Of a stretch of 64,000 bases of DNA, positions 16,996 to 25,897 are shown one piece after another. Every line of letters begins with the position of its first letter. The first letter of the stretch is position 1. Below the pieces are notes generated by a model. It was not told the origin of the DNA. It saw only the letters and a list, made by a program, of their open reading frames with translations, and ran no database searches. The position numbers were made by a program, and so were the translations under genes. The DNA is from Streptomyces sp. NRRL S-244 (GTDB lineage: Bacteria > Actinomycetota > Actinomycetes > Streptomycetales > Streptomycetaceae): positions 62,001-126,000 of the forward strand of contig NZ_JOCX01000017.1 in the NCBI RefSeq assembly GCF_000717915.1, written 5' to 3'.

Positions 16996-17916
16996 ATGAG
17001 TTACAACCAGCCGGGACCGTACGGGGCCCAGCCGCCGCAGCAGCCGGGACCGTACGGGGGCCCGCAGCCGGGACCGTACGGCCAGCCCGCCCCGCAGCCC
17101 GGCTACGGCTACCCGCAGCAGCCCCCGCCGCCGGGCATCCCCCCGCAGGGCTACCCCCAGCAGCCCCAGCAGCCCCAGCCGGCCTACGGCTACCCGCAGC
17201 AGCCGCCGTACGGCATGCAGCCGCAGCAGCCGAAGAAGTCGAAGGCGGGCGTGGTGATCGCCGTGGTCGTCGCGGTGGCGGCCATCGCGGGCGCCGGCTG
17301 GTACTTCACAAAGGGCGGCGGCGCCTCCGGCTCGGTCTCGTCCGCCACGAAGGGCTACAAGCTGGTCGCCCCGGAGACGGTGGACGACTTCAAGAAGAAC
17401 CCGAACTACAAGGAGAAGCCCCTCAGCGACAAGGACCGCCAGGAACTGGAGGCCATCGGCATCAAGAACCCCACCAGGGTCGCCATGGACTACAGCTCCG
17501 GCGATCCGGCCAACCCGCTGACGACCAAGGGCCTCAGCTTCCAGGGCCTGTACGGCGAACTCGCGGATCCGGAGAAGTCGGTGGACGCGTACTTCGCCAC
17601 CGCCAAGCTCAACGCCGGCAAGGACAAGTCCGCGACGGTCGAGATGATCGGCAGCCCGAAGGCGATGTCCCCCTCCGGGTTCAGCGGCGCCGTGATGAAG
17701 TGCCAGGAAATGAAGATCACGTCGACGAGCACCACGGCGTCGAAGGGCCCGAAGGAACTGACCCTTCCGATCTGCATCTGGGGCGACTACAGCACCCTGA
17801 CCATGGTCAGCGCCTCCGACGCCGCCTCCATCCTGGCGGGCAAGCCGGGCTACACCCTGGAGCAGACCGGCGACCTGACGGCGAAGCTCTACAACACCGC
17901 CCGCGTCAAGAAGTAG
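16996..17916 (+). CDS. Membrane-anchored protein with Pro/Gln/Tyr-rich cytoplasmic tail
   Basis: A 306-residue protein. Residues 1-80 are low complexity, with repeated QPGPYG and PQQP units. One membrane segment follows ([20 protein letters not shown]), then about 200 residues of extracytoplasmic domain with two Cys (MKCQEM and LPICIWGD) that could form a disulfide. This plan is common in Streptomyces membrane proteins of unknown role. ATG 16996 is chosen over the ATG at 16954 because AAGGGGG precedes it and [10 protein letters not shown] is the usual start of such proteins. It is monocistronic, divergent from valS, and closed by the 20-bp hairpin at 17931. Confidence 0.85.
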   Translation: MSYNQPGPYGAQPPQQPGPYGGPQPGPYGQPAPQPGYGYPQQPPPPGIPPQGYPQQPQQPQPAYGYPQQPPYGMQPQQPKKSKAGVVIAVVVAVAAIAGAGWYFTKGGGASGSVSSATKGYKLVAPETVDDFKKNPNYKEKPLSDKDRQELEAIGIKNPTRVAMDYSSGDPANPLTTKGLSFQGLYGELADPEKSVDAYFATAKLNAGKDKSATVEMIGSPKAMSPSGFSGAVMKCQEMKITSTSTTASKGPKELTLPICIWGDYSTLTMVSASDAASILAGKPGYTLEQTGDLTAKLYNTARVKK

Positions 17917-17930
17917 CGGCCGGTCCACCT

Positions 17931-17972
17931 CATGCGGAAGGGGTGCCCCCTCGGGGGCACCCCTTCCGCATG
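17931..17972. terminator. Bidirectional terminator between convergent genes
   Basis: Perfect 20-bp stem with only a 2-nt loop, 14 bp after the stop of the plus-strand membrane protein and 20 bp after the clpX stop. It can serve both convergent transcripts. Confidence 0.92.
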
Positions 17973-17991
17973 AGCGCTGTTCAGGCGGCCG

Positions 17992-19278
17992 TCAGGCCGA
18001 CTTCTCCTGCGGGCCCTGGTCCTTCGGGACGATGCGGGGGACCAGCGTCGGGTTCACGTTCGAGCGGACGACGTCCGAGGTGATGACCACGCGGGCCACG
18101 TCCTTGCGGGACGGGACCTCGTACATCACCGACATCAGGACCTCTTCCATGATGGCGCGCAGTCCTCGCGCGCCCGTCTGGCGCAGGATCGCCTGGTCCG
18201 CGATGGCCTCCAGCGCCTCGCGCTCGAAGTCCAGCTCCACCCCGTCGAGTTCGAACAGCCGCTGGTACTGCTTCACCAGCGCGTTCCGCGGCTCCACCAG
18301 GATCTGCAGCAGCGCCTCGCGGTCCAGGTTGTGCACCGAGGTGATGACGGGCAGACGGCCGATGAACTCCGGGATCATCCCGAACTTCACCAGGTCCTCC
18401 GGCATGACCTCCTGGAACTGGTCGCTCGCCTCGATCTCGCGCTTCGAGCGGATCGTCGCCCCGAAGCCGATGCCCTTGGCCCCGGCCCGCGACTCGATGA
18501 TCTTCTCCAGGCCCGCGAAGGCACCGCCCACGATGAACAGCACGTTCGTCGTGTCGATCTGGATGAACTCCTGGTGCGGGTGCTTGCGGCCGCCCTGCGG
18601 CGGGACCGACGCCGTCGTGCCCTCCAGGATCTTCAGCAGGGCCTGCTGCACGCCCTCGCCGCTCACGTCGCGCGTGATCGACGGGTTCTCGCTCTTGCGG
18701 GCGACCTTGTCGATCTCGTCGATGTAGATGATCCCGGTCTCGGCCTTCTTGACGTCGTAGTCGGCCGCCTGGATCAGCTTGAGCAGGATGTTCTCGACGT
18801 CCTCGCCCACGTACCCGGCCTCCGTCAGCGCCGTCGCGTCGGCGATGGCGAACGGGACGTTGAGCATGCGCGCGAGCGTCTGGGCCAGCAGCGTCTTGCC
18901 GGAGCCCGTCGGGCCCAGCAGCAGGATGTTGGACTTCGCGAGCTCGATCGCGTCGTCCCGGCCCTGCGCGCCGCCGTTCTCGCCGGCCTGGACGCGCTTG
19001 TAGTGGTTGTACACCGCCACCGAGAGGGCCTTCTTCGCCGGCTCCTGGCCGACGACGTAGCTCTCCAGGAACTCGTAGATCTCACGAGGCTTGGGGAGTT
19101 CCTCCCACCGGACCTCGGAGGTCTCCGCGAGCTCCTCCTCGATGATCTCGTTGCAGAGGTCGATGCACTCGTCGCAGATGTACACACCGGGTCCTGCGAT
19201 GAGCTTCTTCACCTGCTTCTGGCTCTTTCCGCAGAACGAGCACTTGAGCAGGTCGCCGCCGTCACCGATGCGTGCCAC
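17992..19278 (-). CDS. clpX: ATP-dependent Clp protease ATPase subunit ClpX
   Basis: AAA+ unfoldase that feeds substrates to ClpP. The 428-residue product has the C4 zinc-binding domain (Cys13, Cys16, Cys35, Cys38), Walker A GPTGSGKT at 122-129, Walker B IIYIDEID, the GYVGED pore loop and a normal C-terminal small domain. It is preceded by its own stretch of non-coding DNA with a palindromic terminator after clpP2, so it probably has a separate promoter within 19279-19351. The order tig, clpP1, clpP2, clpX matches the standard actinobacterial arrangement. Confidence 0.98.
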   Translation of the reverse strand: MARIGDGGDLLKCSFCGKSQKQVKKLIAGPGVYICDECIDLCNEIIEEELAETSEVRWEELPKPREIYEFLESYVVGQEPAKKALSVAVYNHYKRVQAGENGGAQGRDDAIELAKSNILLLGPTGSGKTLLAQTLARMLNVPFAIADATALTEAGYVGEDVENILLKLIQAADYDVKKAETGIIYIDEIDKVARKSENPSITRDVSGEGVQQALLKILEGTTASVPPQGGRKHPHQEFIQIDTTNVLFIVGGAFAGLEKIIESRAGAKGIGFGATIRSKREIEASDQFQEVMPEDLVKFGMIPEFIGRLPVITSVHNLDREALLQILVEPRNALVKQYQRLFELDGVELDFEREALEAIADQAILRQTGARGLRAIMEEVLMSVMYEVPSRKDVARVVITSDVVRSNVNPTLVPRIVPKDQGPQEKSA

Positions 19279-19351
19279 GAGGTGCTTCCCCTTCGCCTGG
19301 GAGACGCTTGGTTCAGCGCTCCTGGTGCCTCATATCCGACGGTACCTTGCC

Positions 19352-19373
19352 GGGGGCCCCGTACGGGGCCCCC
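19352..19373. terminator. Terminator between clpP2 and clpX
   Basis: Perfect 22-bp palindrome (GGGGGCCCCGT and its complement, no loop) 58 bp after the clpP2 stop codon. It should end most clpP1-clpP2 transcripts before clpX. Confidence 0.8.
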
Positions 19374-19431
19374 TTGACGTGGTTCACATCGCCGAATGTG
19401 ACGACGTGCCCACGCCAACTGGCGGCAAGGA

Positions 19432-20103
19432 TCAGTGGGAGTTCTTGCGGGTCGAGACGATCTGGTCGATCAGGCCGTACGCGAGCGCGTCCTCGGCCGT
19501 CAGGATCTTGTCGCGCTCGATGTCCTCGCGGATCTTCTCGATCGGCGTGGTCGAGTGCTTGGCCAGCATGGTCTCCAGCTGGTCGCGCATGCGCAGGATC
19601 TCCCTGGCCGCGATCTCCAGGTCGGAGAGCTGCTCGCGGCCGGTGCCGCCGGACGGCTGGTGGATCAGCACGCGGGCGTTCGGCAGCGCCATGCGCTTGC
19701 CGGGGGTGCCGGCGGCCAGCAGGACGGCGGCGGCGGAGGCCGCCTGGCCCATGCAGACCGTCTGGATGTCCGGCTTCACGAACTGCATCGTGTCGTAAAT
19801 GGCCGTCAGCGCGGTGAAGGAGCCACCGGGGCTGTTGATGTAGATCGAGATGTCGCGGTCCGGGTCCATCGACTCCAGGCACAGCAGCTGCGCCATGACG
19901 TCGTTGGCGGAGGCGTCGTCGATCTGCACGCCGAGGAAGATCACGCGCTCCTCGAAGAGCTTCGCGTACGGGTCGTACTCGCGCACGCCCTGCGAGGTGC
20001 GCTCGACGAAGCGCGGGACGACGTAGCGGTTGTCCACCGGCGCGCCGGTGTGGAGGCCGCTCGCGGGAGAGAGGTTGTTCATGTGCATCTGGGTGTTCAC
20101 CAT
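19432..20103 (-). CDS. clpP2: ATP-dependent Clp protease proteolytic subunit 2
   Basis: Serine peptidase subunit of the Clp barrel. The 223-residue product has the catalytic triad Ser123 (GQAASAAA), His148 (VLIHQPSGG) and Asp198 (ERDKIL), and [17 protein letters not shown]. In actinobacteria ClpP1 and ClpP2 form mixed tetradecamers. It lies 86 bp after clpP1 on the same strand, so the two are probably one transcript driven from the ClgR-like site upstream of clpP1. Confidence 0.97.
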   Translation of the reverse strand: MVNTQMHMNNLSPASGLHTGAPVDNRYVVPRFVERTSQGVREYDPYAKLFEERVIFLGVQIDDASANDVMAQLLCLESMDPDRDISIYINSPGGSFTALTAIYDTMQFVKPDIQTVCMGQAASAAAVLLAAGTPGKRMALPNARVLIHQPSGGTGREQLSDLEIAAREILRMRDQLETMLAKHSTTPIEKIREDIERDKILTAEDALAYGLIDQIVSTRKNSH

Positions 20104-20189
20104 CCTGGTGGCGTTCTGCGGGCTGGGGCTTACCGGGTGCGGGCGGGCGTACGGGACCTCGTACGAGGTCCCGCGCGCCGGGGCCGGGA

Positions 20190-20807
20190 TCAGGCCCCGG
20201 TGCCGCCGCCGCCCGGGACCAGCGACGCGGCGGAGATGATCTCGTCGATGAGGCCGTACTGCTTGGCCTCCTCCGCGGTGAACCAGCGGTCGCGGTCGCC
20301 GTCGCGGATGATCGCCTCCACGGTCTGGCCGGAGTGGTGCGCGGTGATCTCGGCCATGCGCTGCTTCGTGCGCAGCAGGTACTCGGCCTGGATCTTGATG
20401 TCCGAGGCGGTGCCGCCGATGCCGGCGGAACCCTGGTGCATCAGGATGTCGGTGTTCGGGAGCGCGAAGCGCTTGCCCGTGGCGCCGCCGGTGAGCAGGA
20501 ACTGGCCCATGGAGGCCGCCATGCCCATGCCGATGGTGATGACGTCGTTCGGGATGTACTGCATGGTGTCGTAGACCGCCATGCCCGCCGTCACCGAGCC
20601 GCCCGGGCTGTTGATGTACAGGTAGATGTCCTTCTCCGGCTCCGCGGCCAGGAGGAGGAGCTGCGCCGTGATCTTGTTCGCGATTTCGTCGTCGACCTGC
20701 TGGCCGAGGAAGATGATGCGCTCGCCGAGCAGCCGGTTGTAGACATGGTCGCCGAGGCCGCCACCGATGGACGGCTCACCCGCGGCGTAAGGCTTCAGAT
20801 TCGTCAC
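20190..20807 (-). CDS. clpP1: ATP-dependent Clp protease proteolytic subunit 1
   Basis: First Clp peptidase subunit, 205 residues from GTG 20807. The triad is Ser99 (GMAASMGQ), His124 (ILMHQGSAG) and Asp173 (GDRDRWF). After the catalytic His it has HQG rather than the HQP of ClpP2, which helps tell the paralogues apart. AGGTGG lies four to five bases before the GTG, and the sequence [20 protein letters not shown] is the usual mature start. A longer reading upstream cannot be excluded, but it would run into the regulatory region. First gene of the clpP1-clpP2 pair. Confidence 0.95.
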   Translation of the reverse strand: MTNLKPYAAGEPSIGGGLGDHVYNRLLGERIIFLGQQVDDEIANKITAQLLLLAAEPEKDIYLYINSPGGSVTAGMAVYDTMQYIPNDVITIGMGMAASMGQFLLTGGATGKRFALPNTDILMHQGSAGIGGTASDIKIQAEYLLRTKQRMAEITAHHSGQTVEAIIRDGDRDRWFTAEEAKQYGLIDEIISAASLVPGGGGTGA

Positions 20808-20972
20808 GTATCCACCTGCTCGTCTCCGACGGCCACTTGCCGTCTCAGCGTCTCGTTCTGGGGCGCGGACCGGTGGGGGCGGCGGTGGCCGCCGGCCTCC
20901 GGGTACTCCCGTGCCCTCGTATTCATGGACCCTAACGCGCAGGTAGGACAACGCCATCCCGCTTCCCGAACT

Positions 20973-20989
20973 GTTCGCTCGGAGCGCAA
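20973..20989. promoter_or_regulatory. ClgR-like operator upstream of clpP1
   Basis: GTTCGCTCGGAGCGCAA is an interrupted inverted repeat (GTTCGC, 5 bases, GCGcAA) of the form I recall for the ClgR activator of Streptomyces clp and lon genes. It lies 166 bp before the clpP1 GTG and after the tig terminator, the expected place for the clpP1 promoter. Sigma-factor boxes were not resolved. Confidence 0.6.
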
Positions 20990-21037
20990 GGTCCGCGGGT
21001 GCTCGGGGACCTGCTCCGGGACGTTCTCCAGACGTGC

Positions 21038-21073
21038 GGAAAGGCCCGCACACGGCTGTGTACGGGCCTTTCC
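21038..21073 (-). terminator. Terminator after tig
   Basis: 16-bp stem with a 4-nt loop, 44 bp after the tig stop. The one DNA mismatch is a G-U wobble in the minus-strand transcript, so the stem is complete in the tig direction. Confidence 0.85.
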
Positions 21074-21116
21074 CGGTGCTGCTCAGCGGGTGCCGCGCAG
21101 GGCGGCACCCAGGGTG

Positions 21117-22499
21117 TTACTTGGCCTCGTCGGCGTCACCCTCGACAGCGGCCTCGACGGTCTCGGCGGCCGTCTCGGTCTCGTCCTCGTCGTCGGAGAG
21201 GTCCACGACCTCACCGTTGGTGTCGACGACCTTGGCGGCCTCGACGACGACCGCGAGGGCCTTGCCGCGGGCGACCTCGCCGACGAGCATCGGCACCTGG
21301 CCACCCTCGACGACGGCCTGGGCGAACTGGTCGGGGGACATGCCGGAGGAGGCCGCACGGCGCATGAGGTGCTCGGTGAGCTCCTCCTGGTCGACGCCCA
21401 GCTTCTCCTTGTTGACCAGCGCGTCCAGGACGAACTGGGTCTTGATGCCCTTGATCGCCTGGTCCTTGGTCTCGGCGTCGAACTCCTCGACCGTCTTGCC
21501 CTGGAACTCCAGGTACTTCTCGATGGTCAGGCCCATCTGGCCGAGCTGGTGGTGCTCCAGGTTGTGCTTGCGGGTGTTGACCTCGTCCTCGAGCAGCTTC
21601 TCGGGGATCGGCACCTCGACGAGCTCCAGCAGCTTCTCCAGGACGCGCTCCTGGGCCTGCGTGGCCTGGTCGTACTGCTTCATGTTCTCGAGGCGCTTGC
21701 GGCTGTCCGCCTTGAGGTCCTCGAGGGTGTCGAACTCGCTCGCCATCTGCGCGAACTCGTCGTCCAGCTCCGGGAGCTCCTTGGCGGAGACCTTGGTGAC
21801 CTTGACGGTGACCTCGGCGTCCTTGCCCTCGGCGGAGCCGCCCTTCAGCTGGGAGGTGAAGGTGGCCTCGCCACCGGCCTCCAGGCCCTTGACGGCCTCG
21901 TCGATGCCGTCGAGGAGCTCGCCCGAGCCGATGGTGTACGAGACGTCGGAGGCGACGCCGTCGGGCAGCACCTCGCCGTCGACCTTGGCCTCCAGGTCGA
22001 TGGTGACGACGTCACCCTCGGCGGCGGCGCGCTCGACGTCCTTCGTGGACGCGAAGCGGCCGCGCAGCTGCTCGACCGACTTCTCGATGTCCTCGTCGGA
22101 GACCTCGACCGCGTCGACCTCGACCTCGATGCCGGAGTAGTCCGGGATCTCGATCTCGGGGCGGACGTCGACCTCGGCGGTGAAGGCCAGCAGCTCGCCG
22201 TCCTTCAGCTCCGTGATGTCGACCTCGGGCTGGCCCAGCGGGTTCAGGTCGGCCTCGTTGACCGCCTCGGTGTAGAACTTCGGGAGGGCGTCGTTGACGG
22301 CCTCCTCCAGCACCGCACCGCGACCGAAGCGCTGGTCGATGACCCGGGCGGGGATCTTGCCCTTGCGGAAGCCCTTCACCGTGACCTGCTGGTTGATCTT
22401 CTTGTACGCCGCGTCGAGGCTGTCCTTGAGCTCCTCGAAGGGCACCTCAACAGTGAGCCGAACCCGAGTCGGGTTCAGGGTCTCCACGGCGCTCTTCAC
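21117..22499 (-). CDS. tig: Trigger factor (ribosome-associated chaperone and prolyl isomerase)
   Basis: Folds nascent chains at the ribosome exit tunnel. The 460-residue product has the ribosome-binding loop [19 protein letters not shown] (near residues 41-59), the FKBP-type isomerase domain starting around residue 150, a helical C-terminal domain and an acidic tail ([20 protein letters not shown]). GTG 22499 has AAGGAG nine bases upstream and gives the standard start [15 protein letters not shown]. It lies between tRNA-Pro and the clpP operon, the usual tig-clpP-clpX order. Confidence 0.97.
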   Translation of the reverse strand: MKSAVETLNPTRVRLTVEVPFEELKDSLDAAYKKINQQVTVKGFRKGKIPARVIDQRFGRGAVLEEAVNDALPKFYTEAVNEADLNPLGQPEVDITELKDGELLAFTAEVDVRPEIEIPDYSGIEVEVDAVEVSDEDIEKSVEQLRGRFASTKDVERAAAEGDVVTIDLEAKVDGEVLPDGVASDVSYTIGSGELLDGIDEAVKGLEAGGEATFTSQLKGGSAEGKDAEVTVKVTKVSAKELPELDDEFAQMASEFDTLEDLKADSRKRLENMKQYDQATQAQERVLEKLLELVEVPIPEKLLEDEVNTRKHNLEHHQLGQMGLTIEKYLEFQGKTVEEFDAETKDQAIKGIKTQFVLDALVNKEKLGVDQEELTEHLMRRAASSGMSPDQFAQAVVEGGQVPMLVGEVARGKALAVVVEAAKVVDTNGEVVDLSDDEDETETAAETVEAAVEGDADEAK

Positions 22500-22665
22500 G
22501 GTTCGGTCTCCTTGTGGCTGACTGCTGGGGGTTCTGCGTCCACGCTGCGATTCAGCGGTTCGGCGGATTCGGCCCGGTACATCAGACACACGGGCACGCA
22601 GCTTGCATAGTAACCGCAAGCGGCAATCAGCCCACAACGCGATCTTGAGATGGCGATGGTGGTGG

Positions 22666-22739
22666 TCGGGGTGGCCGGATTCGAACCGACGACCTTCCGC
22701 TCCCAAAGCGGACGCGCTACCAAGCTGCGCCACACCCCG
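22666..22739 (-). tRNA. tRNA-Pro (anticodon TGG)
   Basis: A 74-nt cloverleaf. Acceptor CGGGGTG pairs with CACCCCG, the anticodon stem TCCGC/GCGGA encloses a TTTGGGA loop, and the T-arm carries GGTTCGAATCC. The discriminator is A and no CCA is encoded. It lies on the same strand as tig, about 167 bp upstream of its start. Confidence 0.97.
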
Positions 22740-22907
22740 TCGGTGCGACACGTAGGGTACATGGCCGGGGACCCTCTGATGCGCGGGGTTTTGAGCGGAG
22801 GTTTCCGGACGCCGCACGGCGGCCCGCCAATGGGGTGTGCACTCCCCCGGCCCGACCCGCTAGGATGCTGTCCGTGCCGCGGTCCCCGGACCTGCGGCGC
22901 ACGTGTT

Positions 22908-22978
22908 GCGGGCGTAGCTCAATGGTAGAGCCCTAGTCTTCCAAACTAGCTACGCGGGTTCGATTCCCGTCGCCCGCT
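22908..22978 (+). tRNA. tRNA-Gly (anticodon TCC)
   Basis: A 71-nt cloverleaf. Acceptor GCGGGCG pairs with CGCCCGC, anticodon stem CTAGT/ACTAG holds loop CTTCCAA, and the T-arm carries GGTTCGATTCC. The discriminator is T and no CCA is encoded. TAGGAT at 22861-22866 is a good -10 hexamer for it; no convincing -35 is seen. Its 3' half is duplicated at 25368, which marks it as the likely integration target of a lost element. Confidence 0.97.
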
Positions 22979-23005
22979 CTGAAGCACGAAGGGCCAGGTC
23001 AGAGG
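22937..23005 (+). repeat. Left copy of the tRNA-Gly 3'-half direct repeat (att-like)
   Basis: 69 bp from the anticodon loop of tRNA-Gly through the start of its terminator. It matches 25368-25436 at 63 of 69 positions, and all six differences are transitions. Looser similarity continues through the hairpin to about 23034. Confidence 0.85.
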
Positions 23006-23027
23006 AAGTTTCCTCCGCCTGGCCCTT
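22989..23027 (+). terminator. Terminator of tRNA-Gly
   Basis: AAGGGCCAGG and CCTGGCCCTT form a 10-bp stem that is continued inside by AGAGGA/TCCTC with a small bulge, starting 11 nt after the tRNA. Confidence 0.85.
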
Positions 23028-23342
23028 AGTCGTCCCCGGGCCCCGATCAACTCGGCGTGCCCCCTGCGCGCCCTCTCTCTCCCACGCGCCCCGCACGATC
23101 TTCCTCAGCACCTCGGCCGCTGCCGGCGCACTGACGGACCGGGGCGGCACGGGCGGCGCTGTTCCCCATCCGGGTCATCAACTCGAGAACGGTCCTACCG
23201 CCCCAGCCTCGAGCCATGCACCGGTCAGAACGATGCCTCCGGCGGGGGCGCTCAGGCTCCGGGATGACAGGGCCGGTCGAGCGGGTACAGGTTGGTTTGT
23301 GGTGGGGGTGGGGAGCTGTCATCGCTGGCTAGCGCCGGCGGA
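23028..23342. other. Gene-free stretch inside the tRNA-Gly island
   Basis: About 315 bp between the tRNA-Gly terminator and the DUF4262 gene. Open frames here have no ribosome site or family resemblance, and nothing else is seen. Confidence 0.5.
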
Positions 23343-23885
23343 TCAGTCCAGTTCAGCCCAAGGGCCCGTGGTCTCATCCTTCGGCATCCAGAGCAACGGT
23401 TGACGCAAGCGACAGTGCTCCTCCACTCCCTCGTCCCACGGGAATCGCCCGGCCTTGTCGGGCCAGAACAACTGCGTCATGGGCAGTGGCGGGGTCTGGT
23501 AGAAGTCGACGCCCGCACCGAAGAAGTCGTGATACCAGCTGGGATGCACGGGCCGGACGGCGACGTCGTAGCCGTTGAGAACGTCCCCGCGGCGCTGATC
23601 GGGCTCAAGCGGGATGCCGTCGCGTATGGCTGCCCCAGCGGCGTTCGCCACGCGCATCGCCGTCTGGGACGGGAGGCCGAAGACGCTTACCTCAGGACTG
23701 CGCAGTGTGTGCCAAAGACCGATGGAATAGCCCCAGTCTCCCGGGGCATCACCCCCAGCCACTCCCATGACGTGCCACCCATGGTCCGTGACACTCTCCG
23801 CGATGCGCCGATCGCGTTCATCCGAGGCGGGTCCGCCCCATTCAGTCGGGGCGCAGAGCAGACAGAAGCAAGGGGAATCGTCCAT
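23343..23885 (-). CDS. DUF4262-like protein
   Basis: A 180-residue cytoplasmic protein of unknown function. The N-terminal MDDSPCFCLLCAPTEWGG has three Cys that may bind metal. The middle reads HGWHVMGVAGGDAPGDWGYSIGLWHTLRSPEV, the hallmark of DUF4262 (a Gly-rich turn then YSIGLWH). The C-terminal part contains VHPSWYHDFFGAGVDFYQ. ATG 23885 starts the conserved region; a longer reading (to 24179) is not supported. No clear Shine-Dalgarno precedes it. From memory, this family is often found in accessory regions of actinomycetes. It stands alone inside the tRNA-Gly island. Confidence 0.8.
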   Translation of the reverse strand: MDDSPCFCLLCAPTEWGGPASDERDRRIAESVTDHGWHVMGVAGGDAPGDWGYSIGLWHTLRSPEVSVFGLPSQTAMRVANAAGAAIRDGIPLEPDQRRGDVLNGYDVAVRPVHPSWYHDFFGAGVDFYQTPPLPMTQLFWPDKAGRFPWDEGVEEHCRLRQPLLWMPKDETTGPWAELD

Positions 23886-24022
23886 CCGGGGATGGTAAGC
23901 CTCTCGGTTCCGGGGGCTGTCTGGGTCTCTGGTCCGGTCGGTGAGCACCTCAGGGGTGGTACCGACGAAGGCGATCAGAAACAGGAGTCCGGCCGCGCAG
24001 GGGCGAGAAGCATCACGCAGAA

Positions 24023-24470
24023 GTGACAGCGGAGGGGAAGGTCCAGCTGTCCGACGGGCAGCTCTTTCGGTCTCCATCGCGAGCTGCAATTGCAGCCGTT
24101 GGACGAGGATCCTTCGACGGCTGGCACGCCTGGACGCTCGATGACGGCAGAACCCTGGATCAACTGCGCCGGCAGCCACTCGACGAAGCCGCCGAGGAAA
24201 GCGCGGAGGCGCCGGCCGAAAAAGAGAATGGGAACGAGCCCTTCACCCCCCGCCGAGCGGCACGAGCAGCTCAAGCGCACTCGTCAGCTGGCAGACGCCG
24301 GGAAGCCACTGAACCTTACCGTTCGCGAGTTTGTCGGATGGTGGGGCGCTCTGCGGCGCGGCCAGCCATTCCGTGGAGCAGCCGGGGCCGAGGCAGGCGA
24401 GCGCCGTGTACGAGATCCCCGTCAACCGTTGATCGGGCAGCAGGCGATCGTCGGTGGGCGGAAGCACTGA
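24023..24470 (+). pseudogene. Frameshifted RAMA-domain (modified-DNA reader) protein
   Basis: Two frames together give one recognisable protein. Residues read GKVQLSDGQLFRSPSRAA and FDGWHAWTLDDGRTLDQL from 24023 in the first frame, matching the RAMA domain that I know from restriction-system modified-DNA readers. After the CCCCCC run at 24246-24251 coding continues in another frame as ERHEQLKRTRQLADAGKP and LTVREFVGWWGALRRG, the conserved C-terminal part. The end of the usual domain is then lost. The break may be a real slip in the C6 run or a sequencing error. If intact, it would have been a nucleic-acid-binding regulator or defence-linked reader. Confidence 0.65.
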
Positions 24471-24520
24471 TCTCGTCCTTTGCCCGACAGACGTGGCTCT
24501 CCGTCTGCTAGGAAGCAGCC

Positions 24521-25069
24521 ATGGACGCGGCTCTGACGGGACTTGCAGGCACGACCGTAGGTGCGCTGGCGGGGTTCGCAGGCGCCTGGCTCGCCCAGCG
24601 TGGTCAGCTGCGCCAGCAGCGAGAGCAACGGGCGTACGCGGAACGCGTGCGTTGGCTGGACGACAAGAAGGGCCTGTACCGCGACCTCCTGATCGCGATG
24701 TACGGCTGGCATGACTCGCTGGTTTCGATCTGGCGCGACGAGGACGACGGCAGGCTCTCCGAGACGCGGGGAACTGCCTACAAGTGGGGCGTCGAGGCTT
24801 CCCTCATCGCGGCAGAGCCGGTCCAGGCTGCCGTTGAGGATCTGCGGGGCAGGTTCCTCGCAGCCCAGCCCTTGATCCTCAGCAGGACGCGTACGACGGA
24901 GCGGCCGCCTCTTGAAGCGGTGCAGGAAGGGCTTGCGCTACTGGAAAGCGCCCTAAGGGCAGAACTTGCCGACCCGCACCGTCCTGAGGTCCACAGACGC
25001 TCCAGGAGCCTCTGGAGCGTGCAACGTCGCCCATCCACGACGGGGACACGCGCAGTCGAGCGAGCGTAG
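24521..25069 (+). CDS. Hypothetical membrane-anchored protein
   Basis: A 182-residue protein with one N-terminal membrane segment (LTGLAGTTVGALAGFAGAWL), followed by a basic heptad-rich helix (QRGQLRQQREQRAYAERV) and a helical cytoplasmic domain with WLDDKKGLYRDLLIAMYGWH. The last 30 residues are Arg/Ser-rich. AGGAAG lies just before the ATG. No family function is recognised, but single-pass proteins of this form are frequent in Streptomyces accessory DNA. It is the last intact gene inside the tRNA-Gly island. Confidence 0.75.
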   Translation: MDAALTGLAGTTVGALAGFAGAWLAQRGQLRQQREQRAYAERVRWLDDKKGLYRDLLIAMYGWHDSLVSIWRDEDDGRLSETRGTAYKWGVEASLIAAEPVQAAVEDLRGRFLAAQPLILSRTRTTERPPLEAVQEGLALLESALRAELADPHRPEVHRRSRSLWSVQRRPSTTGTRAVERA

Positions 25070-25367
25070 GGGGGCCGACTTCCCGAACTGGCTCTCCCTC
25101 GCGGGCCCGACAATGCGGGTGGTTCGCGGCGCACAAGGCCCTCTGACCGAATGGCCGGCACTCCGCCGATCAGCCCTGGTGATGGCCGAGCTATCTGTCC
25201 GACACCTCGGCTCTTCGGCGGGTGACCCTGGCGCGGACCGATCGAGTCGTGTCCCCCGCGCGCCCGGCCGGATGGGACGAGGTGGGGAGCCGCGGGGAAC
25301 TGCGCGAGTGTGCATGGGAACGTGCAGGTCAGCGGTACGGCTGGTCAGCGTGGGCGCTGGTGCGCGA

Positions 25368-25436
25368 TCTTCCGAACCAGCTGCGCGGGTTCGATTCCCG
25401 TTGCCCGCTCTGAAGCACAAAGGGCCAGGTCGGAGG
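25368..25436 (+). repeat. Right copy of the tRNA-Gly 3'-half direct repeat (att-like, tRNA fragment)
   Basis: Carries the anticodon-loop TCTTCC, the T-arm GGTTCGATTCCCG and the acceptor end TGCCCGC, but the upstream sequence cannot form a matching acceptor or a normal 7-nt anticodon loop, so it is not a working tRNA. A terminator-like hairpin (AAGGGCCAG at 25420, CTGGCCCTT at 25448) follows, as at the true tRNA. Confidence 0.85.
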
Positions 25437-25479
25437 GGTTCTCCGGGCTGGCCCTTCGTTCGTCTTGGAGGCGTGGAGC

Positions 25480-25791
25480 TCAGTAGTGGACCGAGGCGCA
25501 GGTGACCGTGGTTTTGCCGTCGGCCGTCTTGACTGTGTACTTGGCTCCGGTCAGGCCGCCCAGGTCGAACCGCCCCGACTTGTTGATCGGGACCGAGCCC
25601 GAGGTGGAGCCGGAGTAGGTCACCGTCGTGTTGGCCGGGAAGCCCTCGCCCCACAGGTGGTACTTGCCGGCGGAGTCCACCTCGACGTTGCACTTCGCGG
25701 CCGCGGGGGCCGCGGCTACCGCGGGGCCCAGCGCCAGGGCGGGGGCTATCAGGAGTGTGAGTGCTGCAAGACGACGTGTTCGGTTCATCAT
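25480..25791 (-). CDS. Small secreted protein
   Basis: A 103-residue precursor. A Sec signal (MNRTRRLAALTLLIAPALAL) ends near APAAAK, leaving a mature domain of about 70 residues, rich in Gly, Thr, Ser and Tyr, with two Cys (KCNVEV and VTCASVHY) placed to form one disulfide. The beta-rich pattern GSTSGSVPINKSGRF suggests a small immunoglobulin-like fold, but no family is named. Two adjacent Met codons (25791, 25788) can start it. It lies just outside the right tRNA-Gly repeat, whose hairpin can act as its terminator. Confidence 0.8.
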   Translation of the reverse strand: MMNRTRRLAALTLLIAPALALGPAVAAAPAAAKCNVEVDSAGKYHLWGEGFPANTTVTYSGSTSGSVPINKSGRFDLGGLTGAKYTVKTADGKTTVTCASVHY

Positions 25792-25897
25792 TCAACCTGC
25801 CTTGGTTACTGACCCCGAAATGCCCCTTTTTATGCTATCGGCCGGTTTGTTGTACGGCATCTTGACGGCGGGCGCGGGAGGTTGTTGTACTCCCCGC

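Larger units (their letters stand above)
22937..25464. mobile_element. Remnant of an element integrated at tRNA-Gly
   Basis: The direct repeats at 22937 and 25368 frame about 2.4 kb that holds a DUF4262 gene, a frameshifted RAMA-domain pseudogene and a hypothetical membrane-anchored protein. The repeats start in the anticodon loop, a frequent tRNA crossover point for tyrosine integrases, and the right copy lacks the 5' half of the tRNA. No integrase, excisionase, replication or transfer gene remains, so the element would be a decayed leftover. A simple segmental duplication of the tRNA end is the alternative. The 298 bp at 25070-25367 hold no gene that I can support. Confidence 0.65.

Noticed and set aside
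22989..23027. CRISPR-type repeat near the tRNA genes
   Set aside because: The repeats here are a hairpin and a single distant copy. No regularly spaced repeat-spacer array exists anywhere in the window.
23886..24179. N-terminal extension of the DUF4262 gene to 24179
   Set aside because: The extension reads through the pseudogene region with low-quality composition. The conserved family start is at MDDSPC (23885).
25368..25438. A second tRNA-Gly gene
   Set aside because: Only the 3' half matches. No acceptor 5' strand or D-arm can be placed, and the anticodon loop would be far too large.
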